Translations under genes and position numbers: made by a program | The notes under the pieces: generated by a model | What the model was told of the DNA's origin: nothing | Database searches by the model: none | The model's input: the letters and a program-made list of their open reading frames with translations, nothing else | Shown: one piece after another, positions 1 through 7,920 of the stretch | Position numbering within the stretch: position 1 is the first letter of the stretch | How the letters are laid out: each line of letters opens with the position of its first letter | NCBI GenBank assembly: GCA_000389735.1 | Contig: APJY01000001.1 | Coordinates: forward strand, 124,001-188,000 | Length of the DNA: 64,000 nt | Reading direction: 5' to 3' | From: Sulfolobales archaeon Acd1 | Lineage (GTDB): Archaea > Thermoproteota > Thermoprotei_A > Sulfolobales > Sulfolobaceae

Positions 1-401
1 AACCCGCTCACTAAGGTCAACACGTATTGTAAAGGGGTTAGCTCAATCACGACGGGTTTTTTACTATGGAAAGTTAAAAGTTTGTTTACTAACACATGAC
101 CCATACATCATACAACATCCTCATGAGTTTAAAATGATGTATTTTATCTGCTATTTTATTTATTGAAATCGGCTTACGATATCTTAACCTAATTACACCT
201 GATGAGCTTTCATATCAATAGGCCTCTAATGGAAATTTATCTAATCATAATGTATCTAAAAGAAAAAATTATCTTTTCCCTCTTTAGTTTAGGATTTATA
301 GCAGGAGGATGTAATGTATTCCCAATCTGCCCTTTCTCTTCCGTATGTCTAGCTTGAAACTTAACGTTACACCTCGTAGAGTTCTTCAGTCTGAAAGGCG
401 T
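1..401. other. intergenic stretch without a recognisable gene
   Basis: A+T-rich sequence with stops in all frames. A frame is open from base 1 to a TGA near 97-99, but its translation shows no family resemblance, so I do not call a partial gene. A T-run near 57-62 could be a terminator for something upstream of the window. No tRNA or guide-RNA pattern was seen. Confidence 0.5.
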
Positions 402-794
402 TCAAGGGATTGGGTTTCCGTGCGGGCACTCTTTCGGCTTGCCGAGATACTCGTAAAGCGCCTCTATCACTTCGGCAGGAACAGTTACGTCGAACTTGGC
501 AGAGAGCTCACAAGCCTTGGCCTTATCGACGCCGGACCTCACCAACAAGGTCTCTATGACCCTGTGGGCTTTCCTATAGTAATTTAGGGCCTTCCTTCCT
601 TCTTCCGTGAGCTCCACGCTCTTACCCACTTTCTCAACATAACCTTTCTCCCTAAGGTGGAGTATTTCTTCAAATACTGACGGGACGCTGATCCTCAATC
701 TCTCAGCTATTGCCGTCAGCGTGACTTTAGAGCCGTTACTCTCGAGGTGATCGATGACCTCCAAGTACTCGATTTCCCTCTTCGAAAGGCCCAT
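402..794 (-). CDS. short DtxR/MntR-like transcriptional regulator
   Basis: 130 residues. An N-terminal winged helix-turn-helix (about residues 5-65) is followed by the helical dimerisation region of the DtxR family, ending in the family motif CPHGNPIP. There is no C-terminal FeoA/SH3 domain, unlike the 209-residue paralogue at 11699-12328. Where that paralogue has [10 protein letters not shown] in the metal-binding helix, this one has ACELSAKFDV, so the Glu-His pair expected to bind metal is absent. It starts at ATG 794 behind a TATA-like element near 821-832 and a palindrome at 805-821, which suggests autoregulation. Family membership is clear; the ligand sensed is unknown and may not be Mn or Fe. 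Confidence 0.85.
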   Translation of the reverse strand: MGLSKREIEYLEVIDHLESNGSKVTLTAIAERLRISVPSVFEEILHLREKGYVEKVGKSVELTEEGRKALNYYRKAHRVIETLLVRSGVDKAKACELSAKFDVTVPAEVIEALYEYLGKPKECPHGNPIP

Positions 795-804
795 AACTTC
801 GCTG

Positions 805-821
805 TTTAGGTTTCACCTAAA
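805..821. promoter_or_regulatory. palindromic operator in the DtxR-like gene promoter
   Basis: TTTAGGT-TTC-ACCTAAA is a perfect 7-3-7 inverted repeat between the TATA-like sequence (about 821-832) and the ATG at 794. It covers the expected transcription start. It resembles DtxR/IdeR-type operators (TTAGG...CCTAA), so the neighbouring DtxR-like protein is the likely binder. I saw no second copy in the other intergenic regions. Confidence 0.65.
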
Positions 822-896
822 TTCTTTATTTAATGTTTGCTATCGATCGTAAGTTCAGGAGCGCACTGATTGGTCCCAACGAATACTTTATCTAAT

Positions 897-1328
897 TTAT
901 TCACTTATCGAATCCTTAACGCAACCCGCTAGGCCTTCTACTATCCTATTCACCACGGGGCTTAGAACCCTAGAAGCCAGTGAGGCCAGCACGCCCGAAA
1001 TCTTAACGTCGGCTTCGTAGTGAAGCCTAGATCCAAGTACCTTGAGGTTAGCGTTCAGCTCGACCTGGCTGTTCAACCCTTTACCCTTCGCGTTGAAGGC
1101 TAACTCTTTGGAGGCGTGATCTACCTTCGTGAATACTACATCCGCCACGTAGTCGCCCTTTACCAGTCCCACCGCTATTTGTCCCATCACTCGGTAAGAG
1201 TTGTCTCCCACCTTTTCGATACTCTTAAGCCCGGGAAAGCACTTCGCCACTTTCTCTACATCGGAAATGAAGGACCAGACCTCATCGTCCTTCAGAGGTG
1301 AAAGATCGGCTACACCGTTGACTTTCAA
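897..1328 (-). CDS. CoxG-like SRPBCC-fold protein
   Basis: 143 residues, start TTG 1328, with a TATA-like element near 1353-1363. The pattern of a basic N-terminal strand, the segment VWSFISDVEKVAKCFPGLKSIE, and alternating beta strands ending in a long amphipathic C-terminal helix is that of the CoxG (carbon monoxide dehydrogenase subunit G) group of the START/SRPBCC superfamily. CoxG-type proteins accompany molybdenum hydroxylases and help mature or anchor them; Sulfolobales have such enzymes as glyceraldehyde oxidoreductases. It is divergent from kdgA, whose product glyceraldehyde would be that enzyme's substrate. That functional link is inference; no Mo hydroxylase subunits are in the window. 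Confidence 0.75.
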   Translation of the reverse strand: MKVNGVADLSPLKDDEVWSFISDVEKVAKCFPGLKSIEKVGDNSYRVMGQIAVGLVKGDYVADVVFTKVDHASKELAFNAKGKGLNSQVELNANLKVLGSRLHYEADVKISGVLASLASRVLSPVVNRIVEGLAGCVKDSISE

Positions 1329-1396
1329 CTTCTCTCTGGATACGTCGTCCTATCAAGACTATATTAAGCCGCCTCAACCCCCACGTCCTCAGAGCG

Positions 1397-1405
1397 TTTT
1401 TATTA
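1397..1405 (+). promoter_or_regulatory. TATA box of kdgA
   Basis: TTTTTATTA centred about 36 bases before the ATG at 1437, which predicts a short 5' leader of about ten bases. Confidence 0.45.
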
Positions 1406-1436
1406 CACTCGACTCGAGACTCTAAACGACTGCGGG

Positions 1437-2303
1437 ATGAAGGGACTAATAGTCGCAACCGTGACTCCTTTCAACGATGACGGCTCCCTGAACCTCGGGA
1501 TGATACCAGATTACGTGTCCTACTTGAGACGAGAAGGTGCCGACGGCTTCTTCGTAAATGGAACGACCGGAGAGCTGAGCCTGCTTTCGTATGAGGAGAA
1601 ATTGGAGATAGCCAGGAAGTACCTTGAGGTTACCCCAAAGGAGACGATAGTGGGAATTCATGAGAACAGCGTCGAGAGGGCGGTTCAGCTCGCCAGGGAA
1701 GTGGTGAACCTAGGAGCTTACTATATCGCCAGCCTCCCTCCCGTTTACTTGAGGCCGTCCGATAAGGGGATAATCGAGTACTACGAGGCGCTCTCCAAGT
1801 TAGGCGTTCCGGTGATCGCTTACTACTATCCGGCAAGGCTGGGCTACACTATCAGGGTGGAGGTGTTCGAGAAAATGGCGGCTGACGGGATAATAACGGG
1901 AATGAAGTTCACGACGTCGAACGCCTCCGAGTTCGTCAAGTACATGACGGCCCTAAAGGGTGCGAATAAGGACTTCATTATGCTAAACGGAGACGACTGG
2001 TTGTTGCTCTATGGGCTTTCGATGGGCGCAGATGGGGCAGTCAGCGGGATAGCGAACATCTCGCCGAGCCTGGTCAGGTCGTTGTTGACTGCCGTTAGCA
2101 ACGGTGATCTGAAGAAAGCCGCCGAGGTCCAAGCAATAATAAACGAGATGTTACTCGCTGTGGAGAAAGCGGACTACCCAGCCGCGATAAAAGAGGCGCT
2201 TAAATACAGGGGCGTGTTCGTAGGCCCCGTCAGGAAGCCCCTGGAGGGGAACATGGAGGCAGGATCCCTAATGTACGGAATCCTGAAGAGGTTAGGGCTA
2301 TGA
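1437..2303 (+). CDS. kdgA: 2-keto-3-deoxy-(6-phospho)gluconate aldolase
   Basis: 288 residues, the normal length for the Sulfolobus enzyme, a class I aldolase of the DapA/NAL superfamily. It cleaves KDG or KDPG to pyruvate and glyceraldehyde (or its 3-phosphate) in the branched Entner-Doudoroff pathway. GTTGE lies at 42-46, the Tyr-rich YYYPARLGY segment at 129-137, and the Schiff-base lysine in GMKFTT at residue 157. It is not beside gluconate dehydratase or KDG kinase, which accompany kdgA in other Sulfolobales. A glycerate kinase lies about 8 kb downstream. A candidate guide RNA begins directly after the stop codon. Confidence 0.93.
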   Translation: MKGLIVATVTPFNDDGSLNLGMIPDYVSYLRREGADGFFVNGTTGELSLLSYEEKLEIARKYLEVTPKETIVGIHENSVERAVQLAREVVNLGAYYIASLPPVYLRPSDKGIIEYYEALSKLGVPVIAYYYPARLGYTIRVEVFEKMAADGIITGMKFTTSNASEFVKYMTALKGANKDFIMLNGDDWLLLYGLSMGADGAVSGIANISPSLVRSLLTAVSNGDLKKAAEVQAIINEMLLAVEKADYPAAIKEALKYRGVFVGPVRKPLEGNMEAGSLMYGILKRLGL

Positions 2304-2305
2304 TT

Positions 2306-2353
2306 GTGATGAGGGTCGATGTGAAGAGCGGTGATTGGAATATCCCCGACTGA
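2306..2353 (+). ncRNA. candidate C/D box sRNA at the 3' end of kdgA
   Basis: A perfect C box GTGATGA (2306-2312) and a perfect D box CTGA (2350-2353) are 37 bases apart, right for an archaeal 2'-O-methylation guide. A C'-like box GTGATTG (2331-2337) leaves exactly 12 bases of guide before D. D' is poor (GTGA at 2321-2324), so only the D-side guide is convincing. It starts three bases after the kdgA stop and would be processed from that transcript. Under the N+5 rule the D guide would direct methylation of a G; the target is not identified. Confidence 0.5.
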
Positions 2354-2370
2354 GAGGTCCTCTTGAAGAT

Positions 2371-3099
2371 TTAGGGACTAACCTCGATAACGTAAACGTA
2401 CCAGTAGGCATCGTTTATTATTACAGGTAACACCACTATAGTGTTCGTATTGACTTCACCGGTCTGGTAGAACAAAATCGCCTGAGCCTTCCCCCCTGAG
2501 TCAGTTAAGTTGTATCCCTCTAAGGTGAGCAACCCCGGTATTGTGAACGCGGTAATTTTCGATCCTTCGGGTACCTCAACGTCCAGTAGTATCCTCGCGT
2601 GTTGGGGAACCATCATGAACGTGACTTCCCTGGCGTTCCACAGCAAATCCTTCCAGCTCCTTTCGCCTTGCTCAGGGTATACGATTACTGACTTAGCGAA
2701 GGTCAGGCTGGATCCAGAAACGTTTATAGTACCTTCCCATTCAATCTCATAGAATACGTATCCCCAGGTCCCCGCGATCGATGCAGTGTTATAAATTACG
2801 GTGGCGTTGACCGGGCCGCGGTAATAGGTGTTAACCTGCGAGGTATTCTGAGAGGAAGGCGTCATAGCGGTTACCGCAAACGGAGCGTATAGTGTGCCGT
2901 TAACGACGTCTACGGTCGTCAGTGCGGAAATTGTACCGTTGCTCGACTCCCCTCGCTCTAAACACCTTTTCTTCACCGAGACATCTACTAGCCAGTGCTT
3001 GACCATCTCATTGGTCGACATAACGTAAGCTAGGAGGCCAAGAGAGCCTGCCAACAACGCTCCCAAAACGAAGATGACTGCAATCTTTTGAAGTTCCAC
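2371..3099 (-). CDS. hypothetical extracytoplasmic protein, single N-terminal membrane anchor
   Basis: 242 residues starting at GTG 3099, with a TATA-like element near 3130-3140. One hydrophobic segment (about residues 6-28) is followed by a Ser/Thr/Asn/Tyr-rich region with several N-x-S/T sequons, as in archaeal surface or secreted proteins. The rest is predicted beta-rich. There is a single cysteine, just after the anchor (about residue 46). No family was recognised. It stands alone between kdgA and a divergent winged-helix gene. A role in the cell envelope is only a guess from topology. Confidence 0.6.
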   Translation of the reverse strand: MELQKIAVIFVLGALLAGSLGLLAYVMSTNEMVKHWLVDVSVKKRCLERGESSNGTISALTTVDVVNGTLYAPFAVTAMTPSSQNTSQVNTYYRGPVNATVIYNTASIAGTWGYVFYEIEWEGTINVSGSSLTFAKSVIVYPEQGERSWKDLLWNAREVTFMMVPQHARILLDVEVPEGSKITAFTIPGLLTLEGYNLTDSGGKAQAILFYQTGEVNTNTIVVLPVIINDAYWYVYVIEVSP

Positions 3100-3356
3100 G
3101 TCGCCTAATCTAACAACGCCACTCTATGCTTTTTAAGGATAATCGGAACAGTACTCTTCCGTTTCCATTACCGACATTTCAAAAGGTCTTCCGCTGTTTT
3201 AGATGCGAAGCGTGATGACTAACGTTTCCATGCGCGTATTGGTGCCACACCCCCGAGTAGGTCGAACGCCTTAGGCTACGAACGACGACCCCGATCAAGC
3301 TCTATTAAAGGAAAGGCTTTTGAACGGATCGATCTATGGATATCTAACTACACAGT

Positions 3357-3803
3357 ATGGGACTCAAGTTCAAGTCGGAGACGTCAAAGAGAATTTACGC
3401 GTACATGCTGAAGCGGGGAAGGCCGCTGAGATTGAGTGACGTAAAGAGGGATCTCAACCTAGGGAGTTCGGCACTAGTGAAACACCACATAGATAACTTG
3501 ATGTCGCAGGGACTCGTAGAGAAAGTAGGGGACGGTTTGTATATTGCCAAGCCTCCCTCTGGTTACGTTAAGATCTGGAGGTTTGTCCTGCCCTATAAGG
3601 TCCTCCTAGGCTCGCTTCTAATAAGTAGCCTACCCGTTGAGCTCTCGCTTTACTCGCTAAGTGCAACCGCATTGCTACTTTACTCGATGATAGTCTCGAT
3701 GCTTTCAGGTGCAATCCTATTTTACGACGGCTACAAGTCTTACGAAGAGTTGACCAGTTTTGATAACCAAAGTGATGAGGAACAACGGGAAGACGGTGGT
3801 TGA
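3357..3803 (+). CDS. winged-helix protein with two membrane segments
   Basis: 148 residues. Residues 1-65 form an ArsR/MarR-like winged helix (LRLSDVKRDLNLGSSALVKHHIDNL carries the recognition region). Residues about 72-122 hold two hydrophobic spans, followed by an acidic tail. Membrane-bound one-component regulators of this kind are common in Sulfolobales. The last bases overlap the start of the small SWIM-type gene, so the two are probably co-transcribed, with fumarase next. No target or ligand can be inferred. Confidence 0.75.
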   Translation: MGLKFKSETSKRIYAYMLKRGRPLRLSDVKRDLNLGSSALVKHHIDNLMSQGLVEKVGDGLYIAKPPSGYVKIWRFVLPYKVLLGSLLISSLPVELSLYSLSATALLLYSMIVSMLSGAILFYDGYKSYEELTSFDNQSDEEQREDGG

Positions 3804-3975
3804 GGGCTATATCCCTTCCAGGTGTAGCCTCAGGCCCCTTAAGGTAAGCATCGAGCTCTCCAAAATAACGATCGTCAGAACCTCTTGTGAGTGTGGGGAG
3901 AACCTCTGCAGACACGCGAGGTTGCTCTACACAGAGTACTTCGCGAGTCTTAGGAGAGGCCTGAAGATCGACTGA
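3775..3975 (+). CDS. mini SWIM-type zinc-binding protein
   Basis: 66 residues from ATG 3775; a TTG at 3760 would add five. The C-terminal half has CECGENLCRHARLLY, matching the SWIM zinc finger pattern C-x-C-x(n)-C-x-H, preceded by two beta strands (VEGYIPSR, KVSIELSKITIVRTSC). SWIM domains bind DNA or protein partners, for instance in Shu complexes and transposases. Here the domain is nearly the whole protein. It overlaps the previous gene by 29 bases and ends about 40 bases before the fumarase start. Function unknown. Confidence 0.6.
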   Translation: MRNNGKTVVEGYIPSRCSLRPLKVSIELSKITIVRTSCECGENLCRHARLLYTEYFASLRRGLKID

Positions 3976-3983
3976 TCCTCCAG

Positions 3984-3993
3984 GCTTTTAATG
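3984..3993 (+). promoter_or_regulatory. TATA box that places the fumarase start
   Basis: GCTTTTAATG is centred about 26 bases before GTG 4015. This is the spacing of a leaderless transcript, and it argues for the GTG start over the ATG at 3991, which lies inside the element. Confidence 0.5.
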
Positions 3994-4014
3994 GAAGCAT
4001 CCCTTGATTCTTTC

Positions 4015-5331
4015 GTGAAATACACTGAAACTGCTCCTAAGCTCTTCCTCAACACGGGAACTAAGTTCCCTAGGAGAATCGTTTGGGCCATGGGCCTAGT
4101 CAAGTACAGTGCGGCCAAAGTGAACTCGGATTTGGGCCTACTCGACAAGAGGATCGCCGAGGCTATAATGGCGGTAGCTAAGGACTTGATGGACGGAAAA
4201 CTCGACGACAGGATAGTTCTCGACGTCTTTCAAACGGGATCCGGAACGGGGCTAAACATGAACGTTAACGAGGTGATCGCTGAGGAGGCAAGCAAGCGTT
4301 TTGGCATCAAGGTTCACCCCAACGACCACGTCAACATGGGGCAGTCGTCTAACGACACTGTACCCACCGCGATCAGGATAGCCGCAGTGGCTGAGGTCGA
4401 GGAAAGACTAATTCCTGCCCTGAAGAAGGTAATCTCTACCCTACATACTAAGTCCGAAGAGTTTAAAGACGTAGCGAAGGCGGGTAGGACGCACTTAAGG
4501 GATGCCATGCCGGTAACTTTAGGCCAAGAGCTTTCTGCCTATGAGGACACCTTCGCGCACGACTTAAGGTTGCTCAACCACGCCCTGGATTACGTCAGGG
4601 AGCTACCTATTGGCGGAACCGCCGTGGGCACTGGGATTAACGCCCATCCGGACTTTCAGGCCAGGTGTATAGAGGTTTATAACGAGCTCACGAAGCTGGG
4701 GTTCGTCCCAGCTAACAAGTTCAGAGGGCTAAGGCTCTTAACCGACCTGCTAACGCTGAGCGGAGTAATGAGGACGATTGCCGTAGACCTTTACAGGCTT
4801 TCCCAGGACATCAGGCTCATGTTCTCGGGCCCGATGACCGGGTTGAACGAGATTGACCTACCTAGCCAAGAGGAGATAGCGGGGAGCTCGATAATGCCCG
4901 GCAAAACGAACCCAGTCACCGTAGAGGCCACCCTCTTGGCCGTGTCACAAGTCATGGGTCTCGACGAGGCCAACGTGAAGGCGTCTATGCTGGGAGAGTT
5001 CGAGCTCTCCATGGGGGTGCCGCTCATGGGCTACAACGTAATCACCCAAATGGCTCTACTATTCGAAGCCCTGAACAAGATGGCCGATTTAGTAATCTCT
5101 CAGATGGTTCCGAACGTGGAGAGGATGAGGCACTACGCCGAGAGTAGCCCCTCGTTAATAACAGTGCTTTCGCCGAAGATCGGTTACGACAAGGCTACCG
5201 AAATCGGGAGACAGTTAGTCAAGGGTAAGTCGATAAGGCAGGCGTTAAAGGAATTAGGGTACACGGACGCCCAAATAGACGAGCTATTAAACCTAAAAGA
5301 ACTGACGAAGCCAGGTTTACACGGGAAATGA
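4015..5331 (+). CDS. fumC: class II fumarate hydratase
   Basis: Interconverts fumarate and L-malate in the citric acid cycle; the malate supply also matters for succinate assimilation in autotrophs. It carries the fumarase/aspartase-superfamily regions [27 protein letters not shown] and the catalytic loop [11 protein letters not shown]. An ATG at 3991 is possible, but a start at GTG 4015 gives the N-terminus [11 protein letters not shown] expected for Sulfolobales fumarases and lies 26 bases after a TATA box. The 438-residue length is normal. The stop overlaps the ATG of the Nudix gene (ATGA), so the two are translationally coupled. Confidence 0.93.
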   Translation: MKYTETAPKLFLNTGTKFPRRIVWAMGLVKYSAAKVNSDLGLLDKRIAEAIMAVAKDLMDGKLDDRIVLDVFQTGSGTGLNMNVNEVIAEEASKRFGIKVHPNDHVNMGQSSNDTVPTAIRIAAVAEVEERLIPALKKVISTLHTKSEEFKDVAKAGRTHLRDAMPVTLGQELSAYEDTFAHDLRLLNHALDYVRELPIGGTAVGTGINAHPDFQARCIEVYNELTKLGFVPANKFRGLRLLTDLLTLSGVMRTIAVDLYRLSQDIRLMFSGPMTGLNEIDLPSQEEIAGSSIMPGKTNPVTVEATLLAVSQVMGLDEANVKASMLGEFELSMGVPLMGYNVITQMALLFEALNKMADLVISQMVPNVERMRHYAESSPSLITVLSPKIGYDKATEIGRQLVKGKSIRQALKELGYTDAQIDELLNLKELTKPGLHGK

Positions 5332-5768
5332 AGACTTGTCTGTCCGTCGTCAAGCGAGAAGGCTTTTTCCTCGTGATCTTCAAGAGGAGAGGACTAGGAA
5401 GCGGTAGGTACAACCTGCCCGGCGGGAAGCTTAAGGACGACGAAAGCCCCGAACAGTGTGCGATCAGGGAAACCCGAGAGGAGGTAGGGATAGACCTTCT
5501 GAACCCACGCGTGCTCGGGAAGATCAGCTTCCTCCACGGGAACTTAAGGGAGGAAGCCTACGTCGTCGTTTCAAACGATTTTAAGGGTGTTCCTGAGGAA
5601 ACGCAGGAAGCCCTCCCCTTGTGGCTTCCTTATCTCCCTGAGTTCAACGTGTGGCCCGACGACACCGTATGGTTCGATTACGTGACTAGGGGGCAACCTT
5701 TTGAATGCGTTTTTAACTTCAGTGAGGATTGGAACGAGTATTACGGGGGAGTATGCAAGGTGGAGTGA
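5328..5768 (+). CDS. Nudix hydrolase, MTH1-like (8-oxo-dGTP diphosphatase candidate)
   Basis: 146 residues with a perfect Nudix box, G-x5-E-x7-RETREEVG, at residues 33-55. It probably hydrolyses an oxidised or non-canonical nucleoside triphosphate to the monophosphate and pyrophosphate. The C-terminal segment has WPDDTVWF, like the WPDDSYWF segment of the MTH1/NUDT1 group, where the adjacent aspartates recognise the oxidised purine. This makes 8-oxo-dGTP sanitation more likely than ADP-ribose hydrolysis. It overlaps fumC by four bases and abuts the antiporter gene, forming a three-gene run. Specificity is inferred from the motif. Confidence 0.85.
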   Translation: MKTCLSVVKREGFFLVIFKRRGLGSGRYNLPGGKLKDDESPEQCAIRETREEVGIDLLNPRVLGKISFLHGNLREEAYVVVSNDFKGVPEETQEALPLWLPYLPEFNVWPDDTVWFDYVTRGQPFECVFNFSEDWNEYYGGVCKVE

Positions 5769-7409
5769 TTGGACGTATTGACGCTGTTCACTTTAGCTCT
5801 GGTAGCGGCCACGGCTTCCGGTTGGTTGTTTCGTTACCTAAAGTTCTCTCCCGTGATAGCGTATATCATCGCGGGCGTTGTACTGAACTATTTCCATCTG
5901 AACCTAGAAACTACTGTGTTTAACTTCCTCTCCACTCTTGCCGTTCAGTTGTTGGCTTTTAGAATAGGTTTGTCTTTCGACGCTTCGACCGTGAAGAATG
6001 TATTCGGAAAGGCCATCGTTATCGTCTTAGTTGAGGTCTTCTTAATCGCTAGTGTTATCTCAGCGGTTTCGAGCTTGATGTACCTAAATTTAGGGGAGTC
6101 CGTGCTACTCTTCGCAACTGCAATAAACGCTTCCTCGTCCATTTTGTTCAAACAGTCCAGAGGTAAGATTCCTAGCGACGACTTCGAGGTAGTCATGGCC
6201 ACGAGCTCCCTTGAGGACATAGTCGCGTTTGGTGCATTGACGATCTTGACGGGCCAGCTAATTAACGTCTACAATGGGTCGGTGTTGTTCCTTGAGGGCC
6301 TCGCCTCCTTCGGTTTGGGCCTGGGTCTGACGAGGTTCCTGCTCCCCACCCTATCGAGTAAGGAAAGGGAGTACTCCCAGGAACTGCTCTTCTTAGCCAC
6401 TATCACTCTTGTGCTCGTGTTCACGCTGCTCGGGGAAGATCTGAGGATCCCAGAGGTGTTACCTCCGCTAGTTCTAGGAATCGCCACGTCCTACGCGTTT
6501 AGTGATATGGGCGAAGACAAATCCGAGTTAGAGTCGCGCCTATCCCCTTTGAACGACTTCTTCCTAGTGATATTTTTCCTCCTAGTGGGTCAAAACGTTT
6601 CTCTGTCTTATCAGACCCTTTTGCTCTTGCCTTTGTCTCTTGGTTTGATCGCCCTTAAGTACGTAGCGTTCAGCACCGGATACTGGATAGTAAGCGGTAG
6701 TTTCCAGAAGGCTTTCACTACCGGAATCAATATGACGGCCCTAAGCGAGTTTGGGATCGTCGTTGGCGTGACGGCTATATCTCTCGGCTACAATCTGGGC
6801 TCTGTCTTCGATCTGGTCGTTATGACTTTCGGTGCTTCGGTAATACTTTCTGGCTTTTTAGTCTCTAGACTTTTGGGGTTTAGTCAATTCTTCATTAATT
6901 TGCAGAAGAACAGTACAATCATAAGAACCGCTAACGCCCTATTGATCACGCTACATAACAGGCTTAAGATCCCCGGCCGGGCGACCGAGATGACGTCCAT
7001 GATTATACGTTTCATGATTTACCTCAGTAGTATAGTAATGGCTGGTACGCTTTCCTTGGGACTTTCCGTTAGGGTAATCACTTACGACGTTTTAGTCCCC
7101 TTCGTAGAGGCCACGATCACGGCTGGCGTCTTAATATCGTCGTTTTACGCATACCGCGAGACGTTCAAGGGTATTACAAGAGTCCTCGGTGTCTCAGGCG
7201 AGAGCGCTTGGTTCGTGCGGACTGTTGGGCTTCTAGCGTACTTGATCTTCGCTCTAGCTTGGCTATCCATATTGGGTGCATTGCTCGGGGAACCGTACTT
7301 CGATTTCGTCATGATAGGGATAATTGTCCTTTACATATACTTATCCTACATCAGGAGCAAGCGACTAAGGAAGCCCAAAACTGAAAAGGGTAAGGAAGAA
7401 ATTAGGTGA
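5769..7409 (+). CDS. CPA2-family cation/proton antiporter
   Basis: 546 residues starting at TTG 5769 directly after the previous stop. About 12-13 hydrophobic spans cover the protein up to residue 530, followed by a short basic tail (RSKRLRKPKTEKGKEE). The fold and the central ATAINASSSILF region match KefB/NapA-type monovalent cation:proton antiporters. An acidic pair, ED at 149-150 in SSLEDIVAF, sits where this family has its ion-binding acidic residues. No TrkA-N (RCK) domain is fused. It would export Na+ or K+ in exchange for protons at the plasma membrane of an acidophile; the ion is not resolved. Confidence 0.85.
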   Translation: MDVLTLFTLALVAATASGWLFRYLKFSPVIAYIIAGVVLNYFHLNLETTVFNFLSTLAVQLLAFRIGLSFDASTVKNVFGKAIVIVLVEVFLIASVISAVSSLMYLNLGESVLLFATAINASSSILFKQSRGKIPSDDFEVVMATSSLEDIVAFGALTILTGQLINVYNGSVLFLEGLASFGLGLGLTRFLLPTLSSKEREYSQELLFLATITLVLVFTLLGEDLRIPEVLPPLVLGIATSYAFSDMGEDKSELESRLSPLNDFFLVIFFLLVGQNVSLSYQTLLLLPLSLGLIALKYVAFSTGYWIVSGSFQKAFTTGINMTALSEFGIVVGVTAISLGYNLGSVFDLVVMTFGASVILSGFLVSRLLGFSQFFINLQKNSTIIRTANALLITLHNRLKIPGRATEMTSMIIRFMIYLSSIVMAGTLSLGLSVRVITYDVLVPFVEATITAGVLISSFYAYRETFKGITRVLGVSGESAWFVRTVGLLAYLIFALAWLSILGALLGEPYFDFVMIGIIVLYIYLSYIRSKRLRKPKTEKGKEEIR

Positions 7410-7889
7410 TTTGTAAGTAATACAAGCGTTGATGCTGCTCAACACGTGTAATTCACCCTCGTTACCCCTTACCTCATAATCCTTACCGCGGACGTGAAGG
7501 TAAGCCGTCATGCTGGAGACGATGGCGTCCAGTTCGTCCTTGGTGATCATCCCTGAAGGGATGACCCGTATGTTCGAAAGCTTCTTAGAAGTTCCTGGGT
7601 GAGTCTCGACTACCTCGGCGTCTATTTCCCTCGCTAGGTCCTGAAACGCCATTACCAGAGTCTTGAGGAAGCTGGGCGGGAAGACTCTAAGGCCCTTAGC
7701 TACCAACTCCCTCTCGAAGTCCCTGTAACCACGCTTGAGCGTGAGGGGTGCGTCAACTGCAATTATTCTGCATAACCCTAACAGTCCAGGCAACTCGTAG
7801 TTCTCGAGGTTAAGGACGAAACCCTTCCGACCGTCGAAGACGGCCAGGCTTGAGGGCCTCTTATACGCCAAGTCGATGCCGCAGTACAC
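7365..7889 (-). CDS. DUF429 family protein (RNase H-like fold)
   Basis: 174 residues. The N-terminal MYCGIDLAYKRPSSLAVFD is the first strand pair of a ribonuclease H-like fold. AVDAPL near 44-49, VVETHPG near 93-99 and a helix with KDELDAIVSSMTAYL complete the DUF429 signature, with conserved acidic residues at strand ends. Members are predicted nucleases, but no activity is established. Its last 45 bases overlap the convergent antiporter gene, so the C-terminal tail may not be conserved. It is divergent from tpiA with 31 bases between. Confidence 0.8.
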   Translation of the reverse strand: MYCGIDLAYKRPSSLAVFDGRKGFVLNLENYELPGLLGLCRIIAVDAPLTLKRGYRDFERELVAKGLRVFPPSFLKTLVMAFQDLAREIDAEVVETHPGTSKKLSNIRVIPSGMITKDELDAIVSSMTAYLHVRGKDYEVRGNEGELHVLSSINACITYKSPNFFLTLFSFGLP

Positions 7890-7898
7890 TATTTAATC
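7890..7898 (+). promoter_or_regulatory. TATA box of tpiA
   Basis: TATTTAATC is centred 26-27 bases before ATG 7921, giving a leaderless transcript. This supports ATG 7921 over the in-frame TTG at 7900, which would lie upstream of the predicted transcription start. Confidence 0.6.
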
Positions 7899-7920
7899 GT
7901 TGTTCACCCTAGCAAAATGT

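Noticed and set aside
1-99. Open frame from the window edge to TGA near 97-99 as a possible partial gene
   Set aside because: The translation has no recognisable similarity and unusual composition; insufficient support.
3211-3260. GTGATGA (perfect C box) in the intergenic region before 3357
   Set aside because: No CTGA within the next 70 bases on the same strand, so it cannot form a C/D pair.
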